Shown here piece after piece: positions 16,759 to 24,573 of a stretch of DNA of 64,000 bases. How positions within the stretch are numbered: the first letter of the stretch is position 1; every line of letters begins with the position of its first letter. Source of the stretch: Candidatus Thiothrix anitrata (GTDB taxonomy: Bacteria > Pseudomonadota > Gammaproteobacteria > Thiotrichales > Thiotrichaceae). The notes under the pieces are model-generated. The model was not told the origin of the DNA, did not search any database, and was given only the letters and a program-made list of their open reading frames with translations. The translations under genes and the position numbers were made by a program. The stretch is from assembly GCF_017901155.1 (NCBI RefSeq), contig NZ_CP072800.1, positions 1,577,283-1,641,282 on the forward strand, given 5' to 3'.

Positions 16759-17633
16759 ATCGCCATCCACAACGCGAATTGCTGTTCGGTTAATCCCAGC
16801 AATTCGCATAAGGCTTGCAGCCGCACTGGGTCTTTTGCCCTGCGTCGCAAGTCGTGGGGAATATCCGGCACTTCGCAGTAAATCCTAGTTAATTGCCGCG
16901 CTAATAGCACCGTGGCGCGGTGTTCTTCGACGAGACGTTGCAGGCGTTTTGCCCCGGCGGTTTTCATCAGGCCGATTTCAGGAATGCGCGACAGTAAGTT
17001 GTCGATATTGTGGAATTTATGCAGTAATTTCGCCGCTGTTGCCATGCCAATGCCGGGAATGCCGGGAATATTGTCGGCGGTGTCTCCGGCAATCGCGAGC
17101 TGATCAGCGAGTTGCGCAGGCCATACCCCGAATTCACGTTTAACCCCACCATCGGTTAAGGCGGCGCGTTTGCCGTAATCCCACCAATGATCGCGGCTGC
17201 CGACCAATTGCGCTAAATCTTTGTCACCGCTGATAATTTGGCAGGTTTTGCTGCGTGCGTGTTGCTGCGTTACCCAGGTGCCGATTACGTCGTCGGCTTC
17301 GTGGTGAACGCTGGCAGTTTGCACAATACCCAGCGCGTCCAAAAATGCACGGCATTGCGCAAACTGGTATTTAAGATTTTCCGGTGCGGGCGCACGATTG
17401 GCTTTGTAGGCGGGGTAAATGTTTTTGCGAATCGAGGTTTGCAAGCTGGTGTCAAAGGCAAATCCAATTTCAGCAGGTTGTTCGTTTTGCAGTAAGTTGT
17501 AAACAAAACGCAGAAAACCCAGCACCGCATTCACGGGATTGCCTTCTGTGTCCAATACCGGCGGCTGGCGTATAAACCACGGGCGGAACACGTAAATGCT
17601 GGCATCAATTAACCAAACGGGGGATTCAGGCAT
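16755..17633 (-). CDS. xni: 5'-3' exonuclease / flap endonuclease-like protein (Xni/ExoIX family)
   Basis: 292 aa. It has an N-terminal PIN-like nuclease domain with acidic motifs (WLIDASIYVFRPW, HHEADDVIGT, ISGDKDLAQLVG, GDTADNIPGIPGIG) and a C-terminal helix-hairpin-helix. It is the stand-alone form of the polymerase I 5' nuclease domain, acting on flapped DNA during repair or Okazaki processing. The motifs keep several metal-binding Asp residues. Which subfamily (Xni or a distinct stand-alone FEN) is not settled by eye. Confidence 0.85.
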   Translation of the reverse strand: MPESPVWLIDASIYVFRPWFIRQPPVLDTEGNPVNAVLGFLRFVYNLLQNEQPAEIGFAFDTSLQTSIRKNIYPAYKANRAPAPENLKYQFAQCRAFLDALGIVQTASVHHEADDVIGTWVTQQHARSKTCQIISGDKDLAQLVGSRDHWWDYGKRAALTDGGVKREFGVWPAQLADQLAIAGDTADNIPGIPGIGMATAAKLLHKFHNIDNLLSRIPEIGLMKTAGAKRLQRLVEEHRATVLLARQLTRIYCEVPDIPHDLRRRAKDPVRLQALCELLGLTEQQFALWMAI

Positions 17634-17747
17634 GAGTTTTTCTTAGGTTGGCGATAAGTTTATCGACTATAACTAGCGGAGCATAAAAATGCACGCAGAC
17701 GCATTTTATGAAAGAATGAGATGTCAATTTTGAGGAAGGAGTGGCGA

Positions 17748-18335
17748 ATGCTGAATTTACGCTCAATTGTTTGCTTGGGGATAGTCGCGCTTAGTGTTGT
17801 GGCTATCAGTGGTTGTAATGAAAAAGGCAGTACCGAAGCGGTTGTCGTTAAGCCGCTGGAAATGCTATCGGTGGATGGTGTAGGGCCGATTAATGCGCAA
17901 ACTGCCTTTAATTTGCATGACATTACCACAGCATTTCAGGGTTTAAATGTCACTCAGCAATTGCATTACCATAAAGGTCAAAAATATCCCGTTATTGATG
18001 TCTCTAAGGATGCTAAAAGTTTGCTGGTGATTAATCCCGACGTGAAACAGCAGAAAGTATTCTCAGTGATGGTCAAAGATAATCTCATTGGTAACCGTTT
18101 AGGGCATACCATTGGGATGCGTTTTGCTGATATTTATGCTTACGGACAAACCGAAGAATGTGCGGCTGGCACGGAAGAGTTGTCTGGAAAAGTGCTGTGT
18201 TACGCGCCTCAAACCGGCAACATTTTATATCTGTTTGGCGGTACTTGGAACGGTGCGGTGGGCGCAGTACCCCCCAAAGATGTGTTGGCTGCTTGGCAAA
18301 TGGAAGCCATGATCTGGAAACCGCTGGCGAAATGA
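17748..18335 (+). CDS. Hypothetical lipoprotein
   Basis: 195 aa from the ATG at 17748, preceded by AGGAAGGAG. A short basic N-terminus and a hydrophobic stretch end at a lipobox (AISGC), so it is probably anchored to a membrane on the periplasmic side. The mature part has one pair of Cys residues (ECAAGTEELSGKVLC) that could form a disulfide, and ends VPPKDVLAAWQMEAMIWKPL. No family recognised. It ends in a clear terminator. Confidence 0.75.
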   Translation: MLNLRSIVCLGIVALSVVAISGCNEKGSTEAVVVKPLEMLSVDGVGPINAQTAFNLHDITTAFQGLNVTQQLHYHKGQKYPVIDVSKDAKSLLVINPDVKQQKVFSVMVKDNLIGNRLGHTIGMRFADIYAYGQTEECAAGTEELSGKVLCYAPQTGNILYLFGGTWNGAVGAVPPKDVLAAWQMEAMIWKPLAK

Positions 18336-18340
18336 TCGGT

Positions 18341-18371
18341 GAAGACCCTCACCCCTAGAGCGAGGGTCTTC
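18341..18371 (+). terminator. Hairpin terminator between converging genes
   Basis: GAAGACCCTC pairs perfectly with GAGGGTCTTC over an 11-nt loop, between the lipoprotein gene and the converging yggX; probably serves both strands. Confidence 0.75.
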
Positions 18372-18375
18372 CACC

Positions 18376-18642
18376 TTATACTGGCTTGAAGCCTTCGATT
18401 TTGCTCGCGCCTTCGCCGAAGAAGAATTTTTCCATTTCTTCTACCAAAAACTTGCGATCCTTTGGATTGATTGGGCTGAGGCGGTATTCATTAATCAGCA
18501 TGGTTTGTTGACGTAGCCACTTGCCCCATGCTTCTTTGGAGACATTATCAAAAATGCGCTTGCCCAATTCACCGGGGTAGGTTTGCATTGTTAGCCCTTC
18601 AGCTTCGTGTCCCAAAAGGACGCAGTTCACCATGCGTGTCAT
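18376..18642 (-). CDS. yggX: Fe(II)-trafficking / oxidative damage protection protein YggX
   Basis: 88 aa, family length. It begins [17 protein letters not shown] and carries [20 protein letters not shown] and [20 protein letters not shown], all typical of YggX, a small cytosolic protein that protects Fe-S enzymes and tracks iron. It lies downstream of mutY on the same strand, 25 bp apart. mutY-yggX is a common pair in gammaproteobacteria; MutY itself carries an Fe-S cluster. Confidence 0.95.
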   Translation of the reverse strand: MTRMVNCVLLGHEAEGLTMQTYPGELGKRIFDNVSKEAWGKWLRQQTMLINEYRLSPINPKDRKFLVEEMEKFFFGEGASKIEGFKPV

Positions 18643-18667
18643 GTATTCTCCTCAAGTATGTGCAGTG

Positions 18668-19729
18668 TCAATGTTGGAAATGGCTACGGACGGCGGCAGA
18701 AAGACCACCTGCCAATTCTGATCCTGCTTTATACCAGAGCCAGCCACTGCCTTCCATTATCCTTGACGGCGTGGTGTTCAAATCCACCAGTACTGGTTGT
18801 AGATGCAGGCGGTAATGTGAAAACGTATGCGTCATGGTGGGTAAGGGCTGGAGAGTCAGTGAGGTATGCGTAATATTTTCCTGTAACCAAATGTGCAATT
18901 GGGTATTGTCAGCAAATTCCGGGAAGCTCCACAACCCTCCCCAAATGCCCGTTGGCGGACGTTTTTGCAAAAACACTTCACCAGCCGCATTACACAATAC
19001 CAACGCCACGGCGGTTTTTTCCGGCAAGACTTTGGCAGCACGTTTACCGGGGTAAGCTTGGGGATTGCCTTGTAGTAATGCTTGGCAGTCGTTTTGCAAC
19101 GGACATTCGCTGCAACGCGGTTTGCTGCGGGTACACAGCGTTGCACCCATGTCCATCATCGATTGGGTGTAAGCAGCATTGCGGGTATTGGGCAAATGTT
19201 GTTCTGCGTAACCCCACAAACGTTGCAGGGTGCGGGTTTCGCCCGGCCAGCCCTCAACAGCGTGGTAACGTGCCAATACCCGTTTTACATTGCCATCCAA
19301 AATGGCGTGGGGTTGATCCTGGCTGAGTGACAAAATTGCCGCCGCAGTGGAGCGTCCAATACCGGGCAGGGTTTCAAGCGTGGTAATGTCGTGCGGGAAT
19401 TTCCCGGCGTAACTGTCGCGGATGATTTGCGCGGCTTTGTGTAAATTGCGCCCGCGACTGTAGTAGCCCAGACCTTCCCACAATTTCAGCACATCGTCTT
19501 GCGCGGCGGTAGCTAAAGCATCTAAGTCTGGAAAGCGTTGCATAAAACGCTGATAGTAGGGAATAACCGTGGCAACTTGGGTTTGCTGCAACATGATTTC
19601 CGACACCCATACGCGGTAAGGGGTGGGTTGTTGTTGCCAAGGTAAATCGGTGCGCCCGTATTGATCGAACCAAGCCAGCACTTGCGCTGCGAAGTTATCG
19701 GCTTGGGGTAAAATCCTTGTTGTCGCCAT
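18668..19729 (-). CDS. mutY: A/G-specific adenine DNA glycosylase MutY
   Basis: 353 aa, full length. It removes adenine mispaired with 8-oxoguanine. The catalytic Glu is in SEIMLQQTQV, the HhH is in LPGIGRSTAAAIL, and the catalytic Asp is in LDGNVKRVLARY. The Fe-S cluster is formed by four Cys of CTRSKPRCSECPLQNDC, and a C-terminal NUDIX-like 8-oxoG recognition domain follows (VFLQKRPPTGIWGGLWSFPE). It is read away from the tRNA-Gly gene, whose promoter region it borders. Confidence 0.96.
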   Translation of the reverse strand: MATTRILPQADNFAAQVLAWFDQYGRTDLPWQQQPTPYRVWVSEIMLQQTQVATVIPYYQRFMQRFPDLDALATAAQDDVLKLWEGLGYYSRGRNLHKAAQIIRDSYAGKFPHDITTLETLPGIGRSTAAAILSLSQDQPHAILDGNVKRVLARYHAVEGWPGETRTLQRLWGYAEQHLPNTRNAAYTQSMMDMGATLCTRSKPRCSECPLQNDCQALLQGNPQAYPGKRAAKVLPEKTAVALVLCNAAGEVFLQKRPPTGIWGGLWSFPEFADNTQLHIWLQENITHTSLTLQPLPTMTHTFSHYRLHLQPVLVDLNTTPSRIMEGSGWLWYKAGSELAGGLSAAVRSHFQH

Positions 19730-19775
19730 CCTTAAAACACTCTACAATTGCGTCCCTGCTACGGTATCCCATAGC

Positions 19776-19849
19776 GCGGGTGTAGTTCAATGGTAGAACG
19801 GCAGCTTCCCAAGCTGCATACGTGGGTTCGATTCCCATCACCCGCTCCA
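19776..19849 (+). tRNA. tRNA-Gly(CCC)
   Basis: 74 nt cloverleaf: acceptor GCGGGTG/CACCCGC, anticodon stem GCAGC/GCTGC with loop TTCCCAA giving anticodon CCC, T arm GTGGG-TTCGATT-CCCAT, and an encoded CCA. Its 3' end abuts an integrase remnant, so it has served as an island attachment site. Confidence 0.95.
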
Positions 19850-19876
19850 AGATTCAATTTCATAGCGTTCTAAGTA

Positions 19877-19944
19877 GTCCGGTAACGTCCTAATATTCAA
19901 TCTAAATGTCTTGTTTTATATCGTTATTTTGTCCTGTAACGTCC
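19877..19944 (+). repeat. Direct repeats beside tRNA-Gly (possible integrase arm sites)
   Basis: GTCC[G/T]GTAACGTCC occurs at 19877-19890 and again at 19931-19944, the second running on into another GTCCTGTAA. They lie between the tRNA 3' end and the integrase stump, where arm-type sites of tyrosine integrases are found. The rest of 19850-20090 shows no gene. Confidence 0.45.
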
Positions 19945-20090
19945 TGTAAAGAACTGCTACAATCTTTTTTTTCATGTGTTAGCTACTACATGCAGCTTTG
20001 CCAGAAAAACCAAAAAGCCGCCTTCCAAATGTAGTAAGTCATGTAGTAGACCCATTGAACCCCCCAACAGTACTAGGTGTTGTATTCTTT

Positions 20091-20168
20091 ATGGGCAAAA
20101 ATAAACCACTCAAAACAGCAACAACCGATTTGCAAGCCAAGAGCGCAAAACCTGAAGATAAGCTCTAC
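20091..20168 (+). pseudogene. Truncated P4-type integrase N-terminus, cut by the IS element
   Basis: 26 codons from the ATG at 20091 (PLKTATTDLQAKSAKPEDKL) look like the DUF4102 start of tRNA-targeting tyrosine integrases (usual form: LTD..IK.AKP..K.Y). The reading frame is lost into the IS3 element at 20169. The rest of the gene is not found on the far side of the IS, so a deletion probably followed the insertion. Confidence 0.6.
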
Positions 20169-20239
20169 TGTAATGGTCTAATGATTTCAGACAGCCCAGA
20201 GAGTCCCTTATACTCCAGCGCACGGTACAGAGGATTATC

Positions 20240-20536
20240 ATGACCACACAGAAACATTTTAGCCCAGCCTTCAAGTTGGAAATCGCCAAACTGATGGTGG
20301 AGGAGCAATACAGCATCAAACAAGCCTGCGAAGCATCAGGTGCGGGCGAAACGGCGGTGAAACGCTGGAAGCAACAATATCTGGCGGAAAAGGCAGGGAA
20401 TCCCTTGCCAAACAAATCGGCATTGACCGAGGAACAGCGGGAAATTCAACAATTAAAACAACGTATCAGGCAATTGGAAACGGAGAGAGAAATCTTAAAA
20501 AAAGCCAGTGCCTTCTTTGCCAAGGAAATGTCATGA
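20240..20536 (+). CDS. IS3-family transposase OrfA
   Basis: 98 aa helix-turn-helix protein (FSPAFKLEIAKLMVEEQYSI, then ASGAGETAVKRWKQQY) with a leucine-zipper tail (IQQLKQRIRQLETEREILKK). It binds the IS ends. An A7 run at 20497-20503 is a good -1 slippage site; the -1 frame stays open into orfB, so an OrfAB fusion transposase can be made. Confidence 0.93.
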   Translation: MTTQKHFSPAFKLEIAKLMVEEQYSIKQACEASGAGETAVKRWKQQYLAEKAGNPLPNKSALTEEQREIQQLKQRIRQLETEREILKKASAFFAKEMS

Positions 20537-21393
20537 GCTATGGAATCATTGACACGCTAAAGAAGGCACATCCTGTTTCCCAACTGTGTGAGGTATTAGA
20601 CGTGCATAAAAGCAGTTACTACTACTGGCAAGCCCACCGTGAACCGCCAGCGGCACGTATTCACCTGCAAATGCAGGTCAAAGCCATCCATGCGGAAGTG
20701 AACCAAACCTACGGTAGCCGCCGGATGTCGGATGCGCTCAAGGAAAAGGGGCTGGAGGTGGGACGTTATCAAGCCCGGTGCCTGATGCAGGAAGCGGGCA
20801 TCGTGGCGATCTACCCCAAGAAACGTCATCGCTATCCAGCAGGCGAGGTCTCCCGTGTGGCAGACAACCACCTCAACCGTGAATTTGACGCCAGCGCACC
20901 CAACCAAAAATGGGTGGGTGACATCACCTATTTGTGGACAGCATCCGGCTGGATGTATTTAGCCGTCGTACTGGATTTATTCTCACGCAAAGTCGTGGGT
21001 TGGCAACTATCCGCTGCGCCTGACACCGCCTTGATACTTGCCGCCCTGAATCAAGCCGTGATCTTACGCCAAGTGACCGCATCCACCGGTCTGCTCTTCC
21101 ACTCCGATCAAGGTTGCCAGTACACCAGCCATGCTTACCAAGACAGGCTTACCGAACTTGGCATCAAAGCCAGCATGAGCCGACGTGCTAACTGCTGGGA
21201 CAATGCGGTGATGGAACGCTTTTTCCGAAGCCTCAAAGTCGAAGCCATTAGCCGTGAGCGCTACCAAACCGCCGATGAACTTACCTGGGCGGTGAAAAAG
21301 TATATCCATTTTTACAACACCAAACGCTTGCATTCGGTGATCGGTGCGAAAACACCTAACCAATTTGAGCAACTTTTTTTGAAACAGGCTTAA
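20533..21393 (+). CDS. IS3-family transposase OrfB (DDE integrase domain)
   Basis: 286 aa with an N-terminal HTH_21 region (HAEVNQTYGSRRMSDALKEK) and an rve integrase core. The DDE triad is visible as WVGDITYLWT, FHSDQGCQYTS and the Glu in NCWDNAVMERFFRSLK. It is intact and the same length as active IS3 members. It is expressed mainly through frameshifting from orfA. Confidence 0.94.
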   Translation: MSYGIIDTLKKAHPVSQLCEVLDVHKSSYYYWQAHREPPAARIHLQMQVKAIHAEVNQTYGSRRMSDALKEKGLEVGRYQARCLMQEAGIVAIYPKKRHRYPAGEVSRVADNHLNREFDASAPNQKWVGDITYLWTASGWMYLAVVLDLFSRKVVGWQLSAAPDTALILAALNQAVILRQVTASTGLLFHSDQGCQYTSHAYQDRLTELGIKASMSRRANCWDNAVMERFFRSLKVEAISRERYQTADELTWAVKKYIHFYNTKRLHSVIGAKTPNQFEQLFLKQA

Positions 21394-21444
21394 TGGACTG
21401 TCCGAATTTACTTGACCATTACACAATGATGTGGTGCGCGATTT

Positions 21445-21786
21445 TCAAAAATCCAGCAAAGCAGGTGCTATGCCAAACACTTTGGCTATCTTTTCACGGG
21501 TTGCCTTGCGGGGTCGTTCGGCTGTTTCCTGTTGTGCGTAGGCACTTTGGGAAATTCCTAAGCGTTCCGCTATTTCTGCTTGGGTTAATTGCAGGTGTTC
21601 CCGCCATGCCCGAATGGGTGTCATGTCTTCCTTGATCGTGCGTGACAGCACATCATGGGGAATGGTTTCATCAGCCCGGTGCTGATAAGTCAGTTCCAGA
21701 TAGGTGCTGTAAGGAATAACGGCAAAAGCGGGGTTTCCCCCTGCGTCATGGATAACCTGTACGCTGTTTTCAGTAAGTGCGCCCAT
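21445..21786 (-). CDS. Xre-family antitoxin
   Basis: 113 aa. The N-terminal half (DAGGNPAFAVIPYSTYLEL) resembles the antitoxin partner region and the C-terminal half is a lambda-repressor-like HTH (LTQAEIAERLGISQSAYAQQ). It follows and overlaps the RelE-like toxin gene by 17 bp. ATG 21786 is used; a GTG at 21789 is equally near the GAGGAGG site. It presumably neutralises the toxin and represses the pair's promoter. Confidence 0.85.
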   Translation of the reverse strand: MGALTENSVQVIHDAGGNPAFAVIPYSTYLELTYQHRADETIPHDVLSRTIKEDMTPIRAWREHLQLTQAEIAERLGISQSAYAQQETAERPRKATREKIAKVFGIAPALLDF

Positions 21787-22030
21787 CACGTTTCTTTACC
21801 TCCTCAATGGATATAACTCTAATTCCCCCGTCATAGTCGAATAAGACGCGGTAACGCCCTACCCGTAACCTATAACCATGCGTGTGATTTACCAGCGGTT
21901 TAATGTCGGCATTTTCACATTCAGGGAAAGTTTTCAGCACTTCCACTTTATCAAATACGGTGGCGGCTTCTTGCTGCTGAATCTTGCGTAACTGCTTGGC
22001 GGCTTTCGGCTTCCATCGTATTTCGTTCAT
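21770..22030 (-). CDS. RelE/ParE-superfamily toxin
   Basis: 86 aa, basic (MNEIRWKPKAAKQLRKIQQ) with the RelE core GYRLRVGRYRVLFDYDGGIR and a terminal VKKRDGRTY. The RelE-type positions Arg/Arg/Tyr are kept. It is probably a ribosome-dependent mRNase; ParE-like gyrase action cannot be ruled out. Toxin first, Xre antitoxin second is the HigBA-like order. It sits in an island scar, where such pairs stabilise mobile DNA. Confidence 0.85.
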   Translation of the reverse strand: MNEIRWKPKAAKQLRKIQQQEAATVFDKVEVLKTFPECENADIKPLVNHTHGYRLRVGRYRVLFDYDGGIRVISIEEVKKRDGRTY

Positions 22031-22161
22031 GGGGGTACTCTTTCGGGATTTTATAAGTATTATAGCAACTCAATATAAGTATTGTACTTATGTTTTATGC
22101 TTTGTTGGCATTGCGCCAGTTATCCACAATAGCAAGTTATCCAACCCCCAACGGTGAGACA

Positions 22162-22185
22162 CAAAAAAGCCGCAACGGGTGCGGC
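22162..22185 (-). terminator. Terminator of the HVO_A0114-like gene
   Basis: On the minus strand GCCGCA and TGCGGC pair, followed by a TTTTTT run; it lies just after the stop of the gene at 22211-22582. Confidence 0.75.
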
Positions 22186-22210
22186 CTTGGTTGTAGTGTA
22201 GTTCGTGGTC

Positions 22211-22582
22211 TTAAGCGGCTTGCGCCTCAACTCTTAGGGTGAATTCGGTTTTGATTTCTGCGAAGGGTGAATATATCCGCCCCGCGTCGTCACGCTCTAG
22301 TAAACCGATGTATAGCAGCTTGATTGCGTCGGTGTGTACGTTTTTCACATCGCGCCCCAGTTGCTTGGCTAACTCACGAATGCTCATGGGTTGCTTACCT
22401 TGCAAGCAGTTCAGCACATCCCAACGTTTTGGGGTAATGGCTGCGAATAATGCGCTGGGTGTTTCAAAGCTGAACACTTCGCCCTGATAGTTGCCAGTGC
22501 TTAACGCATCGTCAAACGCCGCGCCCATTGCCAGCAGATCAGCCGCTAATTCGGGTTCAATTTTTATAATTGCGTATCTCAT
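22211..22582 (-). CDS. HVO_A0114-type winged-helix DNA-binding protein (MarR-like, putative antitoxin)
   Basis: 123 aa from MRYAIIKIEPELAADL. The C-terminal half is a winged helix, KRWDVLNCLQ, then MSIRELAKQLGRDVKNVHTD, LLYIGLLERDDAGRIYSPF, closely fitting the HVO_A0114 family, usually the antitoxin-like partner of a DUF6516 toxin gene. Its start overlaps (ATGA) a 31-codon reading frame in the partner's place. It is probably a self-repressing regulator. Confidence 0.7.
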   Translation of the reverse strand: MRYAIIKIEPELAADLLAMGAAFDDALSTGNYQGEVFSFETPSALFAAITPKRWDVLNCLQGKQPMSIRELAKQLGRDVKNVHTDAIKLLYIGLLERDDAGRIYSPFAEIKTEFTLRVEAQAA

Positions 22583-22674
22583 GGCTTGCCTCTTTCTTTG
22601 AGAATGTCCGCTACAAAATCCGACCAAACTTGTGACGGTGTGGTGAACTGATAAGGGGTTTCTGCTTTTTCCAT
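22579..22674 (-). CDS. 31-aa reading frame coupled to HVO_A0114-like gene
   Basis: MEKAETPYQFTTPSQVWSDF and 11 more residues; its stop overlaps the next start as ATGA. It occupies the position of the usual ~100-residue toxin but does not resemble it. It could be a remnant or a leader peptide. Confidence 0.35.
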   Translation of the reverse strand: MEKAETPYQFTTPSQVWSDFVADILKERGKP

Positions 22675-22771
22675 GTTGGTAAGCATACCAGCATTAATGT
22701 GCTGTCATACCCTGCTTAAAAATTAAGTGTCGCAACTGTCGCAGCGTTTTTACTACTGGTGACAATGGGCA

Positions 22772-22797
22772 TAAAAAAGCCGGGTATGTTCCCGGCT
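22772..22797 (-). terminator. Terminator of the integrase gene
   Basis: AGCCGGG and CCCGGCT pair over a 6-nt loop, followed on the minus strand by TTTTTT. Apart from this and the 31-aa frame, 22628-22816 shows nothing. Confidence 0.8.
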
Positions 22798-22816
22798 ATG
22801 GTGATGGTGTGTGTGA

Positions 22817-24145
22817 TTACACCGCTTTGGTTTTGAAGGTGAGAACCTGCCCGGTTGTGGCGCGAAGTTCATCAAGGTAATCCGCCCATGATTGGAGCAT
22901 ATCGCGGCGTTCATCAAGATAATCGGCACGGTTATAAGCCGACCTTATTACGTTATGGTCTTGGTGGGTTAGTTGGCGTTCTATTGCGTCAGCATCCCAC
23001 ATTCTGCGCCCGTCCTTATCCCGCATTTGGTTAAGCAAGGTGGATGCCATGCCCCTAAAGCCGTGCGCGGTCATTTGCCCTTTAAACCCCATCCGCCGTA
23101 ACGCCATATTCACCGTGGCGCGGCTCATGGGGTTATCGTGGTTGTGTGGCATTCCCTGAAAAACGTACTTCTTACCGCCTGAGTGTTGCTTAAGCTCTTC
23201 AAAGATAGCTAATGCTTGGTGTGACAAGGGGATGATGTGTTTCCGCTTGGGGTCGTTATTACGCTTAATCGACATTTTGGCTTTCAGCCGTCTAACTTCG
23301 ATTGTCCATGTTTGTGCTTCAACGTCGATTTCTGCCCATTCCGCTTCGATCAATTCCCCCGGTCGTAACATTACCAACGCGGATAACTTCAAAGCACAAA
23401 TACTGTAAAACTGCCCCGGATAGTGATCTATCGCCCTTAACAGTCTGCCCACTTCCGTTGGTGTGGTGAGTGCCGGGAAATGTTGGGTTTCCTCTTCCTG
23501 TTTAAAAAATCCTTTCAGGCTTGCAGTCGGATCTAGGGTTGCCCTTCCAGTAGCGAAGGCGTAGCGGAATATCTGCCCTATGGTTCCCAATACCCTGATA
23601 TGGGTGTTGTGGGTAATCCGCTTTGAGATGCGTTCAATGACGCTGATTAGTTCACGCGGGGTAATCTCGGTTATTGGACGTTTACCAATAAAGGGGAACA
23701 GATCCCGTTCTAGGTAGCTGGTGGTGCGGGTGCGGTGGGTTTCTGATTTGTCACTGAGGTGTTTAATAAACCATTCCCGTGCTACCGCTTCAAAGGTGTT
23801 GCTGTCTGCTTCACTGTTGGCGTTTTGCAGTTCCTTTTTGTAAATCGCGGGATCTATGCCCCGTGCTAACAATGCCCGTGCTTCGTCGTGGCGTTCCCGT
23901 GCGAGTTGTAGCGTTACGGTGGGGTATACGCCGATAGACAGCGTTTTCATGCGCCCTTCTATGCGGTAGTTGTACCGCCAAAACTTACCGGGCTTCCTGC
24001 CATTGGTTCCGGTTTTGACGTGTAGGTATAGCCCGCCGCCGTCTGTTAGGTTTTCCGGTCTACCATCGGGCTTGGGTTTGCTGGCCTTAACTTTGGTATC
24101 GGTTAGCTTGCGGGATAAGGCTCTAAGGTTGGGTGCATTCACCAT
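22817..24145 (-). CDS. int: P4-type tyrosine recombinase/integrase (tRNA-Ser-targeting)
   Basis: 442 aa from MVNAPNLRALSRKLTD; upstream codons are less likely. It has an N-terminal DUF4102 domain (KPDGRPENLTDGGGLYLHV), a SAM-like core-binding domain (~110-210) and a catalytic domain with R in LVMLRPGELIEAEW, HGFR box TAHGFRGMASTLL, second H/H in LTHQDHNVIRSAYNR and nucleophilic Tyr. It lies about 165 bp from the 3' end of tRNA-Ser(GGA), the expected target. It appears intact. The partner att copy was not found by eye to the left, so the island may be truncated. Confidence 0.93.
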   Translation of the reverse strand: MVNAPNLRALSRKLTDTKVKASKPKPDGRPENLTDGGGLYLHVKTGTNGRKPGKFWRYNYRIEGRMKTLSIGVYPTVTLQLARERHDEARALLARGIDPAIYKKELQNANSEADSNTFEAVAREWFIKHLSDKSETHRTRTTSYLERDLFPFIGKRPITEITPRELISVIERISKRITHNTHIRVLGTIGQIFRYAFATGRATLDPTASLKGFFKQEEETQHFPALTTPTEVGRLLRAIDHYPGQFYSICALKLSALVMLRPGELIEAEWAEIDVEAQTWTIEVRRLKAKMSIKRNNDPKRKHIIPLSHQALAIFEELKQHSGGKKYVFQGMPHNHDNPMSRATVNMALRRMGFKGQMTAHGFRGMASTLLNQMRDKDGRRMWDADAIERQLTHQDHNVIRSAYNRADYLDERRDMLQSWADYLDELRATTGQVLTFKTKAV

Positions 24146-24222
24146 TGTTTGTATCCTCTGTGAGGGTAAGTAAGGATACAAACAATAATACAAACTTTGA
24201 TATGGGATGGAATGACACACAA

Positions 24223-24302
24223 TGGAACACTATGAAACAAAAAAGCCCTTACAGATTGCGGCCTGTAAGGGCTTTTGGTACATCATGGAACACCATGAAA
24301 CA
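24223..24302 (+). repeat. Direct repeats flanking a bidirectional hairpin near tRNA-Ser
   Basis: TGGAACACYATGAAACA occurs at 24223-24239 and 24286-24302. Between them, AAAAGCCCTTACAG at 24241-24254 and CTGTAAGGGCTTTT at 24263-24276 pair perfectly, a bidirectional terminator. The repeats could be integrase arm sites. Confidence 0.55.
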
Positions 24303-24308
24303 GTAATA

Positions 24309-24396
24309 TGGCGGAAAAGAAGGGATTCGAACCCTTGATACGTTGCCGTATACACACTTTCCAGGCGTGCTCCTTCGACCACTCGGACACTTTTCC
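24309..24396 (-). tRNA. tRNA-Ser(GGA)
   Basis: 88 nt with acceptor GGAAAAG/CTTTTCC, anticodon loop CTGGAAA (GGA), long variable arm and encoded CCA, very like the E. coli GGA serine tRNA. Its 3' end faces the integrase gene. Confidence 0.95.
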
Positions 24397-24573
24397 GTAG
24401 GATTTTACACTGGGTAAAATCAAGGGCGCAATCGTACCCCACGCTAGGCAGCTTGTAAACTGTGGATTAAACCGTTAACAATGAAATATGCAGTTGGTCG
24501 GGTTAAGTTCGACAGTGGGTTAGTGGATGGGTTAGGCTTGTGGTCGGGCTTCTTGAGATAAAAATATAACAAC

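Larger units (their letters stand above)
20169..21423 (+). mobile_element. IS3-family insertion sequence (complete, 1255 bp)
   Basis: The ends are imperfect inverted repeats of about 29 bp, both beginning TGTAATGGTC and matching again at GACAG-CC. They enclose orfA and orfB overlapping by 4 bp. No short target duplication is visible (TAC on the left, CAA on the right), in line with a flanking deletion. Confidence 0.9.

Noticed and set aside
20166-21426. Target-site duplication of the IS3 element
   Set aside because: Flanking triplets differ (TAC and CAA), so no duplication is claimed.
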